Shown piece after piece: positions 8,934-17,151 of a DNA stretch of 64,000 bases. A model generated the notes under the pieces. That model had not been told where the DNA came from and ran no database searches. It worked only from the letters and a program-made list of their open reading frames with translations. This DNA is from Novipirellula caenicola (GTDB lineage: Bacteria > Planctomycetota > Planctomycetia > Pirellulales > Pirellulaceae), in assembly GCF_039545035.1 (NCBI RefSeq), contig NZ_BAABRO010000007.1, positions 266,748-330,747 of the forward strand, written 5' to 3'. Position 1 is the first letter of the stretch; the number at the start of each line of letters is the position of its first letter. The position numbers were made by a program, and so were the translations under genes.

Positions 8934-9015
8934 TGGGGGCTACAGGATTCGAACCTGTGTAGACATAGTCAGCGGATTTACAATCCGCCCCCTTTAACCA
9001 CTCGGGCAAACCCCC
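8934..9015 (-). tRNA. tRNA-Tyr (anticodon GTA)
   Basis: An 82-nt class II tRNA with acceptor GGGGGTT/AGCCCCC, anticodon arm GCGGA-TTGTAAA-TCCGC giving GTA, and a long variable arm typical of bacterial tRNA-Tyr, followed by the T-arm with GGTTCGAATCC. CCA is not encoded. It is second in the cluster, the tyrU position. Confidence 0.96.
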
Positions 9016-9154
9016 CTGTTCCTTTGTCAGCACATTTGGGCTGTGCCAGCAATCGTTTCTCGTTTCGTTTAAATCGTGTTCTCTGCTTGAGTCGTATCCT
9101 CTATTTCACCATCGTTTTTTTCGTACTTGCTGTCGCTAATTTCAAAGCGACGTA

Positions 9155-9227
9155 AGCCAGCGGAGGGATTCGAACCCACGACCGGCTGATTACAAATCAG
9201 CTGCTCTGCCAACTGAGCTACGCTGGC
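9155..9227 (-). tRNA. tRNA-Thr (anticodon TGT)
   Basis: A 73-nt tRNA with acceptor GCCAGCG/CGCTGGC, D-arm GCTC...GAGC, and a perfect anticodon arm GCTGA-TTTGTAA-TCAGC giving TGT. The T-arm carries GGTTCGAATCC. It is the first gene transcribed in the tRNA-tuf cluster, matching thrU in E. coli. Confidence 0.97.
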
Positions 9228-9243
9228 AAACTTGTCGGACCTC

Positions 9244-9271
9244 ATTATTCAAAAATTCGAGCGTTTGTTAA
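9244..9271 (-). promoter_or_regulatory. Candidate sigma-70 promoter of the tRNA-tuf cluster
   Basis: On the minus strand TTAACA (9271-9266) and AATAAT (9249-9244) are separated by 16 bases, and the second box lies 17 bases before the 5' end of tRNA-Thr(TGT). Position and spacing fit a housekeeping promoter, but this is a motif match only. Confidence 0.35.
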
Positions 9272-9769
9272 CGGCAGCGAACGCTTTGAACACGTCAGAA
9301 AAATGGAATTTTCATTTCCCTGTCGCTCGGTCTTCGAGTCAACCTTTTCACTTTCAGAAGGGCAGAGTGTAGCGATCCAGCGATATGGGGCAAGACGGAA
9401 AGTGCCCCACCAGCGTTGAAACACAAGGATTCTGACGATTTTTTTAATTTTGAGCAACCCAATCTGCCGTGAACCGCATTTCGACTGTCTTTAGGACACG
9501 CATTTTGGGGCTCGGTTCGCCCTCGGAATCACGCGGCGAACCAGACAAACGTCTCCGCAAATTGCTCAAACACCACCGCGAAAAAAGGGCTTGAATGTCC
9601 TTGTTCGGCATTTCGTTTCGCGATCGGCACCTCTTTTGAACAAATTTGGGCGATTTAAATTCCAAAATTCGGTTCCACACCGCCAACGCTGCGAAGCGAC
9701 CGCCACCGCGTCGAAAAGCTTGGCGAAAGCTAGGCGAAAGCTAGGCGGCATGGACTCAGCGACATGGAC
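9272..9769. other. Gap upstream of the tRNA cluster, no gene seen
   Basis: About 500 bases between the tRNA promoter region and the methyltransferase stop codon. Short frames on both strands have no recognisable motif. The only repetition noticed is a short direct duplication of CTAGGCGAAAGCTAGGCG near 9730-9750, and a double GACTCAGCG near 9755-9775. Confidence 0.5.
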
Positions 9770-10516
9770 TCAGCGGCGAGGGAACATCGCGGGTTGACCG
9801 TACCAGGGTGGATGCGCTCCGGCACGCGTCGCCAATAAAATGGCTTTGCCATGAAGATGCTCGGGCCCGTGCGTGTAATCCCACTCGAGGCATTCTTCGT
9901 AACGCAGGATCCGCAGCCGGCTTCGCGCAGCCACCGCCCAGCTGGCTAATTGATTGGGAGGAAAATAGTTGATCACTGCCCCCGCAGTTTCGCTCACCGG
10001 CGCATCGCTTTCTCGGCCAGGCGATTGGTCACTGCCCGGGTCTTCGGTCGTGTGCACCTGGACATACAAAATCCCCGTCTCGGTCAGCGACTTGGCCATC
10101 CGGTCCCATAACAACATCGCATCGCGGAGTGGGATGTGGTCGAGCACGGTGGTGGCGACGATCGCGTCGTACGTGTTCTCAGGCATCAGCACTTCGCGGA
10201 CATCGACCGCCAACGTCTGCACTTTTCCTGCGGTTTGAGCCGATTTGGCTCGCTGTTCGATTCGCTGCAGCCCGCGATGACTTAAATCGACCGCCAACAC
10301 GTCGTACCCTGCCTTGGCAAGCGCGATCGTGTCGCGTCCTGCGCCGGCTCCTAAATCGAGCGCCTTGCCGCTGCGAGGAACCTGTTGCAGGTACGCCGCG
10401 AGCGCCGCCGAGGGTTGCTCGCCGTAAGCAATTTGTTCGCGATCGTACGGTTCAAAGAACGGATCGCAAGTGTCGTCCGCAATCGAATGACGCGGCGGTG
10501 ATGGAGGAATGTCCAT
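9770..10516 (-). CDS. Class I SAM-dependent methyltransferase
   Basis: A 248-residue cytosolic enzyme. The SAM-binding glycine-rich motif ALDLGAGAGRDT is near residue 55, followed by VLAVDLS (motif II) and TTVLDHIP (motif IV region). The layout resembles TehB/UbiE-type small-molecule methyltransferases. The C-terminal part (EECLEWDYTHGPEHLHGKA) is of the kind that gives substrate specificity in TehB-like proteins. The substrate is unknown. It is transcribed away from the DUF1549 gene and appears monocistronic. Confidence 0.85.
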   Translation of the reverse strand: MDIPPSPPRHSIADDTCDPFFEPYDREQIAYGEQPSAALAAYLQQVPRSGKALDLGAGAGRDTIALAKAGYDVLAVDLSHRGLQRIEQRAKSAQTAGKVQTLAVDVREVLMPENTYDAIVATTVLDHIPLRDAMLLWDRMAKSLTETGILYVQVHTTEDPGSDQSPGRESDAPVSETAGAVINYFPPNQLASWAVAARSRLRILRYEECLEWDYTHGPEHLHGKAILLATRAGAHPPWYGQPAMFPRR

Positions 10517-10764
10517 GAAAGCAAGCTTTTTTCGTGATCCGACACCATCGACGATTGCCGCCAGGCCGGGAATGTTCTGAATTCCAATACATTAATATGT
10601 AGAACCTAAAGTCGGTCTTTTCGCCGATCAAAACAACCCCATGCCGAGATTGCCGTTTTATTATGGATGATTGGCAAGATTGGTCTTAATGCGACGAATA
10701 ACGTCACGGCGCTGCCACTTTTCTCTGTCCATCATCGGATACGAACACCAACGAGCGAACACCA

Positions 10765-12546
10765 ATGAAATGGGCCTTGATGACGATCGTCCGCTACGGT
10801 TGGTTTGGACTGTTGGTCCTACTGGCGTTTGGCTACCTCGCGGCGGGGCTTTCCGATCGATCAAAAACGTCGCAACTTGATTCGGTTGCAAATACTAATT
10901 TTAGCGCGGCCGCGAGCGAAGACAAAAACAGGGCGGCTGGCGAACTGGATCCAGCACCGACCGAACCGGCACGATCGAAGTCCGGCCGTTTCAATCAAGC
11001 GACCCGTGTCGATACCGCGTCCGCCGAGCATGATTCCTTGTACGAGTCGATGGCGGCGATCGAGTCCAGTCTCGAAGCTGGATGGGACGAAGCGGGAGTC
11101 GAGCGAGCCGACGATGCCGATTGGTTGACGATTTGTCGCCGGATGTCGTTGGCGTTGGTGGGAAGCGGGTTGTCGCTTGAAGAAATTCGGCGACTCGAAG
11201 CGTTGCCGGAATCCGAGCGTGAGCATGCTCATCTTGAATCGCTGTTGGTGGATTCACGATTCCATCAGTATTGGGCAGAACGCTGGGCACGATTCTATGT
11301 CGGCGCCGACCAGGGACCGTTTCTGGTTTACCGCCGCCGCCGATTTCGAACGTGGCTGAGCGACCAATTCATGCAAAACACTCGCTACGACCAGATCGTT
11401 CGGCGATTGGTGACCGCCGAGGGGCTGTGGACCGACCGGCCCGAAGTCAATTTTTTGACCGTCACGTTCGACAGCAACGATGGGCAACCCGATCCGGTCC
11501 GTTTGGCCGCCCGAACCTCGCGAGCGTTTCTCGGTTTGCGAATCGATTGTTTGCAATGCCACAACGACTTTCTTGGGAACGTCAGCCTGGGAAGTGCCGA
11601 CTCGCCGCGTGAGGGAATGCAGTCCGACTTTCATCAATTGGCGGCTTTTTTCACCAGCGCTAAAACCAATGGGCTACAAGGAGTTCAAGAAAACAAGGCC
11701 AACTATCGTTACCAGTACTTGGACGCCGATGACGAAGTCGAAGTGAATCCGAGTGTGCCCTATCAACCCGAGCTGCTGCCCGCCGACGGTTCGCCACGTC
11801 ATCGCTTGGCGGCATGGATCACCCATCCAGAAAATCGTCAGGCCGCGCGATCGACGGTCAGCCATGTATGGGCATTGTTGTTTGGTCGCAGTGCCACCGA
11901 TGCCGTGGACAATCTGCCGCTGGACGAAGAAGCACCCGCAGTGATCGAAGCCCTAACCGATGAGTTCATTGCTCATCAATTTGATCTTCGCGACTTGATC
12001 CGGATGATCGTTCGCAGTTCGGCGTTTCGTGTCTCCAGTCGTGCAGCGTTCGAAGTAACCGATGCGCACGAGGACGCTGGAGCCGTGTTCCCGTTGACGC
12101 GGTTGCGTCCCGAGCAGATGGCGGCGTGCATCATTCAAAGTTCCCGAATCAAGAAGATCGATCGTGATTCGTCACTGCTTGTTCAGCTCGACAAATTCGG
12201 CAGCACCAACGATTTTGTGCGGCGCTACGGCGATCAAGGTGAGGATGAATTTACCAACGACAGCGTCACGATCTCGCAGCGATTGGTGATGCTCAACGGC
12301 GAGATGTTACGTAAAGCGATTGGCGATAATCCGGTGCTGAACGCAACGAACCATATTGCTCGGTTTGCGAAGACGGATGCCCAGGCGATCGAGACGACGT
12401 ATTTGGCCGTGTTAAATCGCCGCCCTACCCCAGTGGAACAAGAGCATTTTGTGGCCAGACTCAATGAGAGTGAAAATCGCCATGCGGGAATCGAGGATTT
12501 GTATTGGGTGTTGCTCAACACTACCGAGTTGGCGTGGAACCACTGA
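10765..12546 (+). CDS. DUF1549/DUF1553 planctomycete cytochrome-like protein
   Basis: A 593-residue protein with an N-terminal membrane segment near residues 9-28 that acts as anchor or signal. A DUF1549-type region (TICRRMSLALVGSGLS onward) contains the single heme-type motif CLQCH near residue 262. The DUF1553-type region follows with HRLAAWITHPENRQAARS and RLRPEQMAACI. These domains are hugely expanded in planctomycetes and usually come paired with a DUF1501 gene, as here (12830-14146). Function is not established; an envelope role in redox or polymer breakdown is often proposed. A classic extra N-terminal PSCyt1 domain is not present. Confidence 0.9.
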   Translation: MKWALMTIVRYGWFGLLVLLAFGYLAAGLSDRSKTSQLDSVANTNFSAAASEDKNRAAGELDPAPTEPARSKSGRFNQATRVDTASAEHDSLYESMAAIESSLEAGWDEAGVERADDADWLTICRRMSLALVGSGLSLEEIRRLEALPESEREHAHLESLLVDSRFHQYWAERWARFYVGADQGPFLVYRRRRFRTWLSDQFMQNTRYDQIVRRLVTAEGLWTDRPEVNFLTVTFDSNDGQPDPVRLAARTSRAFLGLRIDCLQCHNDFLGNVSLGSADSPREGMQSDFHQLAAFFTSAKTNGLQGVQENKANYRYQYLDADDEVEVNPSVPYQPELLPADGSPRHRLAAWITHPENRQAARSTVSHVWALLFGRSATDAVDNLPLDEEAPAVIEALTDEFIAHQFDLRDLIRMIVRSSAFRVSSRAAFEVTDAHEDAGAVFPLTRLRPEQMAACIIQSSRIKKIDRDSSLLVQLDKFGSTNDFVRRYGDQGEDEFTNDSVTISQRLVMLNGEMLRKAIGDNPVLNATNHIARFAKTDAQAIETTYLAVLNRRPTPVEQEHFVARLNESENRHAGIEDLYWVLLNTTELAWNH

Positions 12547-12586
12547 TTCGCGAGGTCAAAGTACAAAGCCAGGACGGATCAACACC

Positions 12587-12738
12587 GTAGCGGAAGTCGT
12601 CAAGACTTTCGTTGCGCAGGGGGATAGTCGTAGCGGAAGTCGCGGGCGGCTTGTTGATTTAGTCGTACGATGGACTTCCTAGTCCGTCGAATACACCATT
12701 GACGGACTAGAAAGTCCATCATACACCCCTTTGCCTTA
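12587..12738. repeat. Family-A palindromic repeat, truncated copy
   Basis: The copy begins with the terminal sequence GTAGCGGAAGTCGTCAAGAC, repeats GTAGCGGAAGTCG about 44 bases on, then carries the core palindrome with GTACGATGGACTTCCTAGTC. The usual right arm (CAACAAGCC and the inverted terminal sequence) is missing. It fills the gap between the DUF1549 and DUF1501 genes, so if the two are one transcript this palindrome lies inside the mRNA. Confidence 0.85.
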
Positions 12739-12829
12739 CAAACCGAAACTCACTCCCGTACTTCCGTTGTTCCACAGGGAAGTGTTTACGCAGCATCCGT
12801 GAAAGCGGTTGTAAATTGAAAGACCAATC

Positions 12830-14146
12830 ATGAATTTCATTGCACCGGATCGGCTCTGTAGCCGCCAGGCTCACTTCTCTCGTCGTACGCTGCTGGGGGC
12901 GGGCGTAAGCGGAATGTTTTTGTCCCAACTCGCCCATGCGCTGGCGATGGCCGATGAATTAGGAGTGACCGACCCGGCGCGTCCCCTGAGCGTGATTTTA
13001 TTGTGGTTAGAGGGAGGCCCAAGCCAGCTGGAAACTTTTGATCCACATCCGGGGACATCGATTGGTGGCGAGACCAAGGCGATCAAGACGTCGGCGGCGG
13101 GGATTCAAATCGCCGATACATTGCCACAGCTCGCCGAGCAGATGCATCTAGCATCGCTGGTGCGAAGCGTGACCGGAAAAGAAGGCGATCATCAACGTGC
13201 GGTCTATAACGTGAAGACCGGTTTTCGACCTGATCCGACACTGATTCATCCATCGATCGGCGCGGTGCTGTGTGAGTCTGATCCAGGCGATTCGGACATC
13301 CCACGCCACATCTCGATCTTGCCCGGCGGGGCTCCGGCGCGAGGCGGCTATCTGGGGGGCGCCTACGACGCGTTCAAAATTGGCGATCCCGCTGGCCCGG
13401 TGCCGGATGTTCGCCGCTCGGTGAAACAAGACCGCTACGACAAACGGATCGATGACCTCTACAGCGTGGTTGAAAAAGAGTTTCGGCGTGGCCGGATCGC
13501 GGAACTCGAAACGAAACGCACGTTGCATGTGACGGCGACCGATGCGGCGCTGCGGATGATGTCGAGCGAGCAGTTGTCGGCATTCGATGTGTCCGAAGAA
13601 TCGCAGACCACACTCGCCGCGTTCGGCGACACGCCGTTTGGACGCGGATGTTTAGCGGCAAGTCGCTTGATCGAAGCGGGCGCACGCTGTGTCGAAGTCA
13701 CGCTCGGCGGATGGGATTCTCATATCAACAATCACTCGTTGCAGTCGTCAGCGTGCGAGACGCTGGATCCAGCGATCGCCTCGCTGTTGGTTCGGCTTCG
13801 CGATCGTGATTTGCTTGAAAACACATTGGTGGTTTGCGGAGGCGAATTCGGACGCACTCCGACAATCAATCCCGCCGGCGGTCGTGATCATTGGCCGCAC
13901 GGCTTTTCGACGCTGTTAGCTGGCTGTGGGATTCGCCGAGGGCATGTGTTTGGCGAGACATCGCCGACACCAAAACTGGATTCCAAAAATCCGACCCAGG
14001 ATGTCGCCGACGTGACCACGGTTGCCGACCTGCATGCAACGATCCTGGCGGCACTGGGCGTCCCGTTCGCCGAAGAGGTCTACACGCCGATTGGCCGCCC
14101 CATGAAACGAAGCGAAGGCACGCCAATCCGTTCCCTGCTGGCCTAG
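12830..14146 (+). CDS. DUF1501 (sulfatase-like) secreted protein with Tat-type signal
   Basis: A 438-residue protein. The N-terminus has FSRRTLLGAGVSGMFLSQLA, a twin-arginine export signal. The body shows DUF1501 hallmarks: ILLWLEGGPSQLETFDPHPG, SLVRSVTGKEGDHQRAVYN, GGWDSHINN and GGEFGRTPTINPAGGRDHWP. These resemble the metal-binding core of the alkaline phosphatase/sulfatase superfamily. It follows the DUF1549 gene by 283 bases, the standard planctomycete pairing. Substrate unknown; export in folded form suggests a bound cofactor or metal. Confidence 0.93.
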   Translation: MNFIAPDRLCSRQAHFSRRTLLGAGVSGMFLSQLAHALAMADELGVTDPARPLSVILLWLEGGPSQLETFDPHPGTSIGGETKAIKTSAAGIQIADTLPQLAEQMHLASLVRSVTGKEGDHQRAVYNVKTGFRPDPTLIHPSIGAVLCESDPGDSDIPRHISILPGGAPARGGYLGGAYDAFKIGDPAGPVPDVRRSVKQDRYDKRIDDLYSVVEKEFRRGRIAELETKRTLHVTATDAALRMMSSEQLSAFDVSEESQTTLAAFGDTPFGRGCLAASRLIEAGARCVEVTLGGWDSHINNHSLQSSACETLDPAIASLLVRLRDRDLLENTLVVCGGEFGRTPTINPAGGRDHWPHGFSTLLAGCGIRRGHVFGETSPTPKLDSKNPTQDVADVTTVADLHATILAALGVPFAEEVYTPIGRPMKRSEGTPIRSLLA

Positions 14147-14475
14147 TCAGATAACGTCACTTTTCGAACGATTCCAACCCGACGCGTTCATGTTGACGTT
14201 GTGATATTGCCGATTTCCCCAGCAAATCCTAACCCGAAGCGTCAGCGAGGGACCGAGTTAGGGGGGGGGGCCCTCGCTGACGCTTCGGGTGGTGAAGTGA
14301 AGCGTCCTTTCACCAGAGTGGCGCTGTCCCGGCTGAACAACGATTGATCTGATTCGCTGCAGCCTCTGGGATCAGATTACTGGGGTTCGAAGTTCTTTCG
14401 AATGACGTGTTATCTCTTTTAAGATTTGCGTGAACTCAATGAACGCAGACAGCTCGGAGAGCTGAGCGACATTAG
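14147..14475. other. Intergenic region with a 20-bp perfect hairpin and a ten-G run
   Basis: ACCCGAAGCGTCAGCGAGGG (14232-14251) and its exact reverse complement (14271-14290) flank a loop that ends in ten consecutive G. No U run follows. It may help terminate the DUF1501 transcript or be a dispersed palindromic repeat. No gene is seen in this gap. Confidence 0.75.
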
Positions 14476-15498
14476 TCAGGGCTTATTCAATGGGCCAATG
14501 TATTGTTTGGCAATGACGACATTGTCGAAATAAACGATGTTCACGCGTTGTTTCGTCCAGCGATCAGTCACGTAACTTTCCAGCGTCAGTGCGTTAGCCA
14601 TCAACGTGGGAGTGGTTCGCCATTGGATGCCGCGCCAATGGCCGCGAAGTTCACCGTCGATCCAGTAAGCTTGCTCGCCGTCGTCCTGCCCCGGTGTATT
14701 GTGCTGGATCATGAATTCGACACAGATCCATTTGTCACGCTCGATGTTGGGTTGCGTTTTGGGGCGGAAACCGTTGCCCCAGTACCTGCCGTCCGGACTG
14801 GGCTGCATCGTATGCCAATAGCTGTAGAAATTCCATTGTCCCGGCGGAGTCCACTTTCCCCAGTTCCCCCACGGTTCAATGGCCGTCGAAAATCGCTCAT
14901 CGCCATCGGGCAATTCGCCCGCTCCGCCAAACCCACTCCAACGGTCGCCACCCTGAAGTGACTTGTTTGCCCGCAGCGTGCAGAAGTGATGTACGTAATC
15001 GCAGTCTTTGTCGAACTTTGTGTAGAAACGGATAAACAAACGATCGGAGGATTCAAACCATTTCGTGAATCCACCGCCATTATTCTGGCCGAGCGTCGCG
15101 GTTACTTTCAGCGATCGTCGGCCCAGCATCGGACGCTTGGATGCCGGATCGACGAAGCTCAGAACGTTGCCGGCGCGATCGTTCGTCTCGTCCCACTTTG
15201 CCCCCAATTCTCCGGCTTCAAAATCATCGGTAAAGATCATCGCGGCATGTTGGTTTAGTTGCGAGTCACTGGCGAACTTGGCTGCCAATCCATCGCCGGA
15301 CGGAAGGTCGCTGTTGTCAACCAGCTTGATCACCGAAGCGGTTTGAGCCATTCCCTGTAGCGGCAGAAAGAGCCCTGAGAGTGTGATGACCCACAGGATG
15401 GTTGGCACCGAAATCCATGTACGAGAAAGGATCAAGATGAGCTCCGCGGATGAGGAAAACAAAGACAGGGCGTTTCTCTGTTTTTCAAATTTAGTCAT
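14476..15498 (-). CDS. Secreted concanavalin-A-like (polysaccharide lyase-like) protein
   Basis: A 340-residue protein. The start is ATG 15498, which overlaps the stop codon of the preceding phosphatase gene in ATGACTAA and is followed by a long hydrophobic export segment. The mature part begins with FTDDFEAGELGAKWDE and contains WTPPGQWNFYSYWH, WICVEFMIQHNT, YWIDGELRGHWRG and IVYFDNVVIA. This pattern is typical of jelly-roll lectin/glucanase folds found in polysaccharide lyases and glycosidases. Catalytic residues cannot be named. Coupling to the phosphatase suggests shared expression. Confidence 0.65.
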   Translation of the reverse strand: MTKFEKQRNALSLFSSSAELILILSRTWISVPTILWVITLSGLFLPLQGMAQTASVIKLVDNSDLPSGDGLAAKFASDSQLNQHAAMIFTDDFEAGELGAKWDETNDRAGNVLSFVDPASKRPMLGRRSLKVTATLGQNNGGGFTKWFESSDRLFIRFYTKFDKDCDYVHHFCTLRANKSLQGGDRWSGFGGAGELPDGDERFSTAIEPWGNWGKWTPPGQWNFYSYWHTMQPSPDGRYWGNGFRPKTQPNIERDKWICVEFMIQHNTPGQDDGEQAYWIDGELRGHWRGIQWRTTPTLMANALTLESYVTDRWTKQRVNIVYFDNVVIAKQYIGPLNKP

Positions 15499-16471
15499 TC
15501 GATTGGTCTGCAGGCAGGTTGATTTTCTCGGGCACGTCGTCCATTGCCCAGTATTGATGTTGGATCTTCGTTTCATCCACGATCACAATGCGAAAACCGG
15601 ATGAGTCTTTGCCAAGCGGGCGACCCACCGGACCGGTAGTGATCATTTCCATTGCACCGGCGCGACCATAAGCGTTGCGGTGGTAATGGCCCGCGAAAAC
15701 GGCTCGCACGTCTGCCTGTTTGAGTTGTTGTAACAGTGGCGTTCGCCGCTCCAGCGGGATGTTGAAGTATTGATCCGGCTCCTCTTCTTGTTCAAGAAAA
15801 AATGGATGATGCTGAAACAACAGGATGTGTTTCGGCTTCGTGGTCTTGGCATCTTGAAGTTGCTGATCGAGCCAAGCTTGCTGCGCCGTCAGCACTTCAG
15901 CGGCACCGCTGGGATCTTTCAGGACGCTCGAATTCAGGACGATGTTGTAAACGCCTCCAACCCAGAAAGAAAAATAGTCGTCCCCAAAGTTTCCTTGATA
16001 GCTGGCGATCGATTCCTGCGTTGGTCGATTGCCGACGTCGTGGTTGCCGCATACACAGACGAGCGGGATTTCGGCGTCTACCTTGGAAAAGTCGTGATGA
16101 AACTGAGAAACCTGAGATTGATAGTGAGGCTGGTTCGGTGTGGCATTCGTCAGATCACCACAGACGATCACGAATCGAGGGCGAAGCCGGTTGATATGTT
16201 TGACTGCTTGTTGAACCAGAGCTACTTCCTGCTCGAACCCCTTGTTTCCAGTGAACATGCCGTACTGAGTGTCGGCAAGTTGCATGAAGAAAAAGGGGCG
16301 TTGCCACGTCTGTTCTTGCTGTGGATCGAAGGCCTTGAATGTTCGATTGGCCGCCAGTGTGAAACGTGTATTTACCTCACTTGCAGGCTCGTCCGCAACG
16401 GTGGCGTTGGCCATTATCGCCATCGTTGCGACAGAAATCAGCATGGATGTTAAGTAGGTTTTCAATCGCAT
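15491..16471 (-). CDS. Secreted calcineurin-like metallophosphoesterase (CPPED1-like)
   Basis: A 326-residue exported phosphatase. The start is ATG 16471, just before a signal peptide (MRLKTYLTSMLISVATM...); a TTG 18 bases upstream is less likely. Metal-binding motifs run in order: LADTQYG near residue 60, CGDLTNA near 105, CGNHDVG near 140, FQHHPFF near 210 and FAGHYHRN near 250. The first motif has DxQ instead of the usual DxH, as in CPPED1-type enzymes. Its stop codon overlaps the start of the downstream lectin-fold gene, so the two are probably translationally coupled. Confidence 0.88.
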   Translation of the reverse strand: MRLKTYLTSMLISVATMAIMANATVADEPASEVNTRFTLAANRTFKAFDPQQEQTWQRPFFFMQLADTQYGMFTGNKGFEQEVALVQQAVKHINRLRPRFVIVCGDLTNATPNQPHYQSQVSQFHHDFSKVDAEIPLVCVCGNHDVGNRPTQESIASYQGNFGDDYFSFWVGGVYNIVLNSSVLKDPSGAAEVLTAQQAWLDQQLQDAKTTKPKHILLFQHHPFFLEQEEEPDQYFNIPLERRTPLLQQLKQADVRAVFAGHYHRNAYGRAGAMEMITTGPVGRPLGKDSSGFRIVIVDETKIQHQYWAMDDVPEKINLPADQSND

Positions 16472-16572
16472 TGTGTTCGTCAATTCCAATGAGCTGGAGG
16501 TTCGATCGTGGTTGGACGCAGCGTACGCAATGGCACTTCATGGCCGCAGATCGTCTCGTCGCTGGCAACCCA

Positions 16573-17061
16573 CTATAACGGCTGCGTCCCGTGGCAAGTG
16601 AGATGGTGATTTGTCTCTATTTCTTTTCGATTATAGCGAGCGAGTAGCGTTCGCCGATTTACGAAAGTTTCGTCAAACTCTTTTCGCTCGAGATACTCGA
16701 GTGTATCGGCAGAAAAAATCTCGATCGAGTTTTTTAGAGGCGATTTAGGCCAATTCGAATTGGCGCAATATAGCCGCCCTTCGACCACGATACCGCTATT
16801 GAGGTGGATAACGGGCGAACCGTCGGGAGCGGTCCATTTCGCCAGCGGACGCGAACTGCCTTTCTCGTAACGGCCAATCGTGCGATTGGAGATCGCGTAA
16901 AACGACGACGCATCAACGGCAACCGCTCGATGTGCCTCGGGCACCGAGACTCGATGAAGTTGGCGAAACGTTATCTCCGACGCGGTGCCGAGGGGCGATG
17001 CTATAAACAAAACGGTGACTAAGATCACCACGGCGGAGGATTGCAAACGTCGGAGATTCAT
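16573..17061 (-). pseudogene. Short secreted protein, probably the truncated N-terminal part of a longer beta-propeller-like protein
   Basis: A 162-residue frame with a clear signal peptide (SSAVVILVTVLFIAS...). It then has TFRQLHRVSVPEAHRAVAVD and YCANSNWPKSPLKNSIEIFS, which look like the first blades of a propeller-type protein. The last roughly 25 residues (after LEYLERKEFDETF) do not continue that pattern and are rich in Arg, Asn and His, as expected after a frameshift or deletion. It may instead be an intact small protein. It lies in a same-strand group with the phosphatase and lectin-fold genes. Confidence 0.45.
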
Positions 17062-17151
17062 TGGAGTGTGTTCGTGAGGGTGAGGTCGATCTGAGAAAGC
17101 GAGGACGCCCGCGCAAGTTTACTCAAGCCGGCGTTAGGAATCTGGCTCTTT

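Noticed and set aside
9245..9751. Several small frames upstream of the tRNA cluster
   Set aside because: Overlapping frames on both strands with no start signals and no recognised motif.
12587..12738. Insertion sequence with a transposase
   Set aside because: The element is only about 150 bases and has no coding capacity; it is a non-autonomous repeat.
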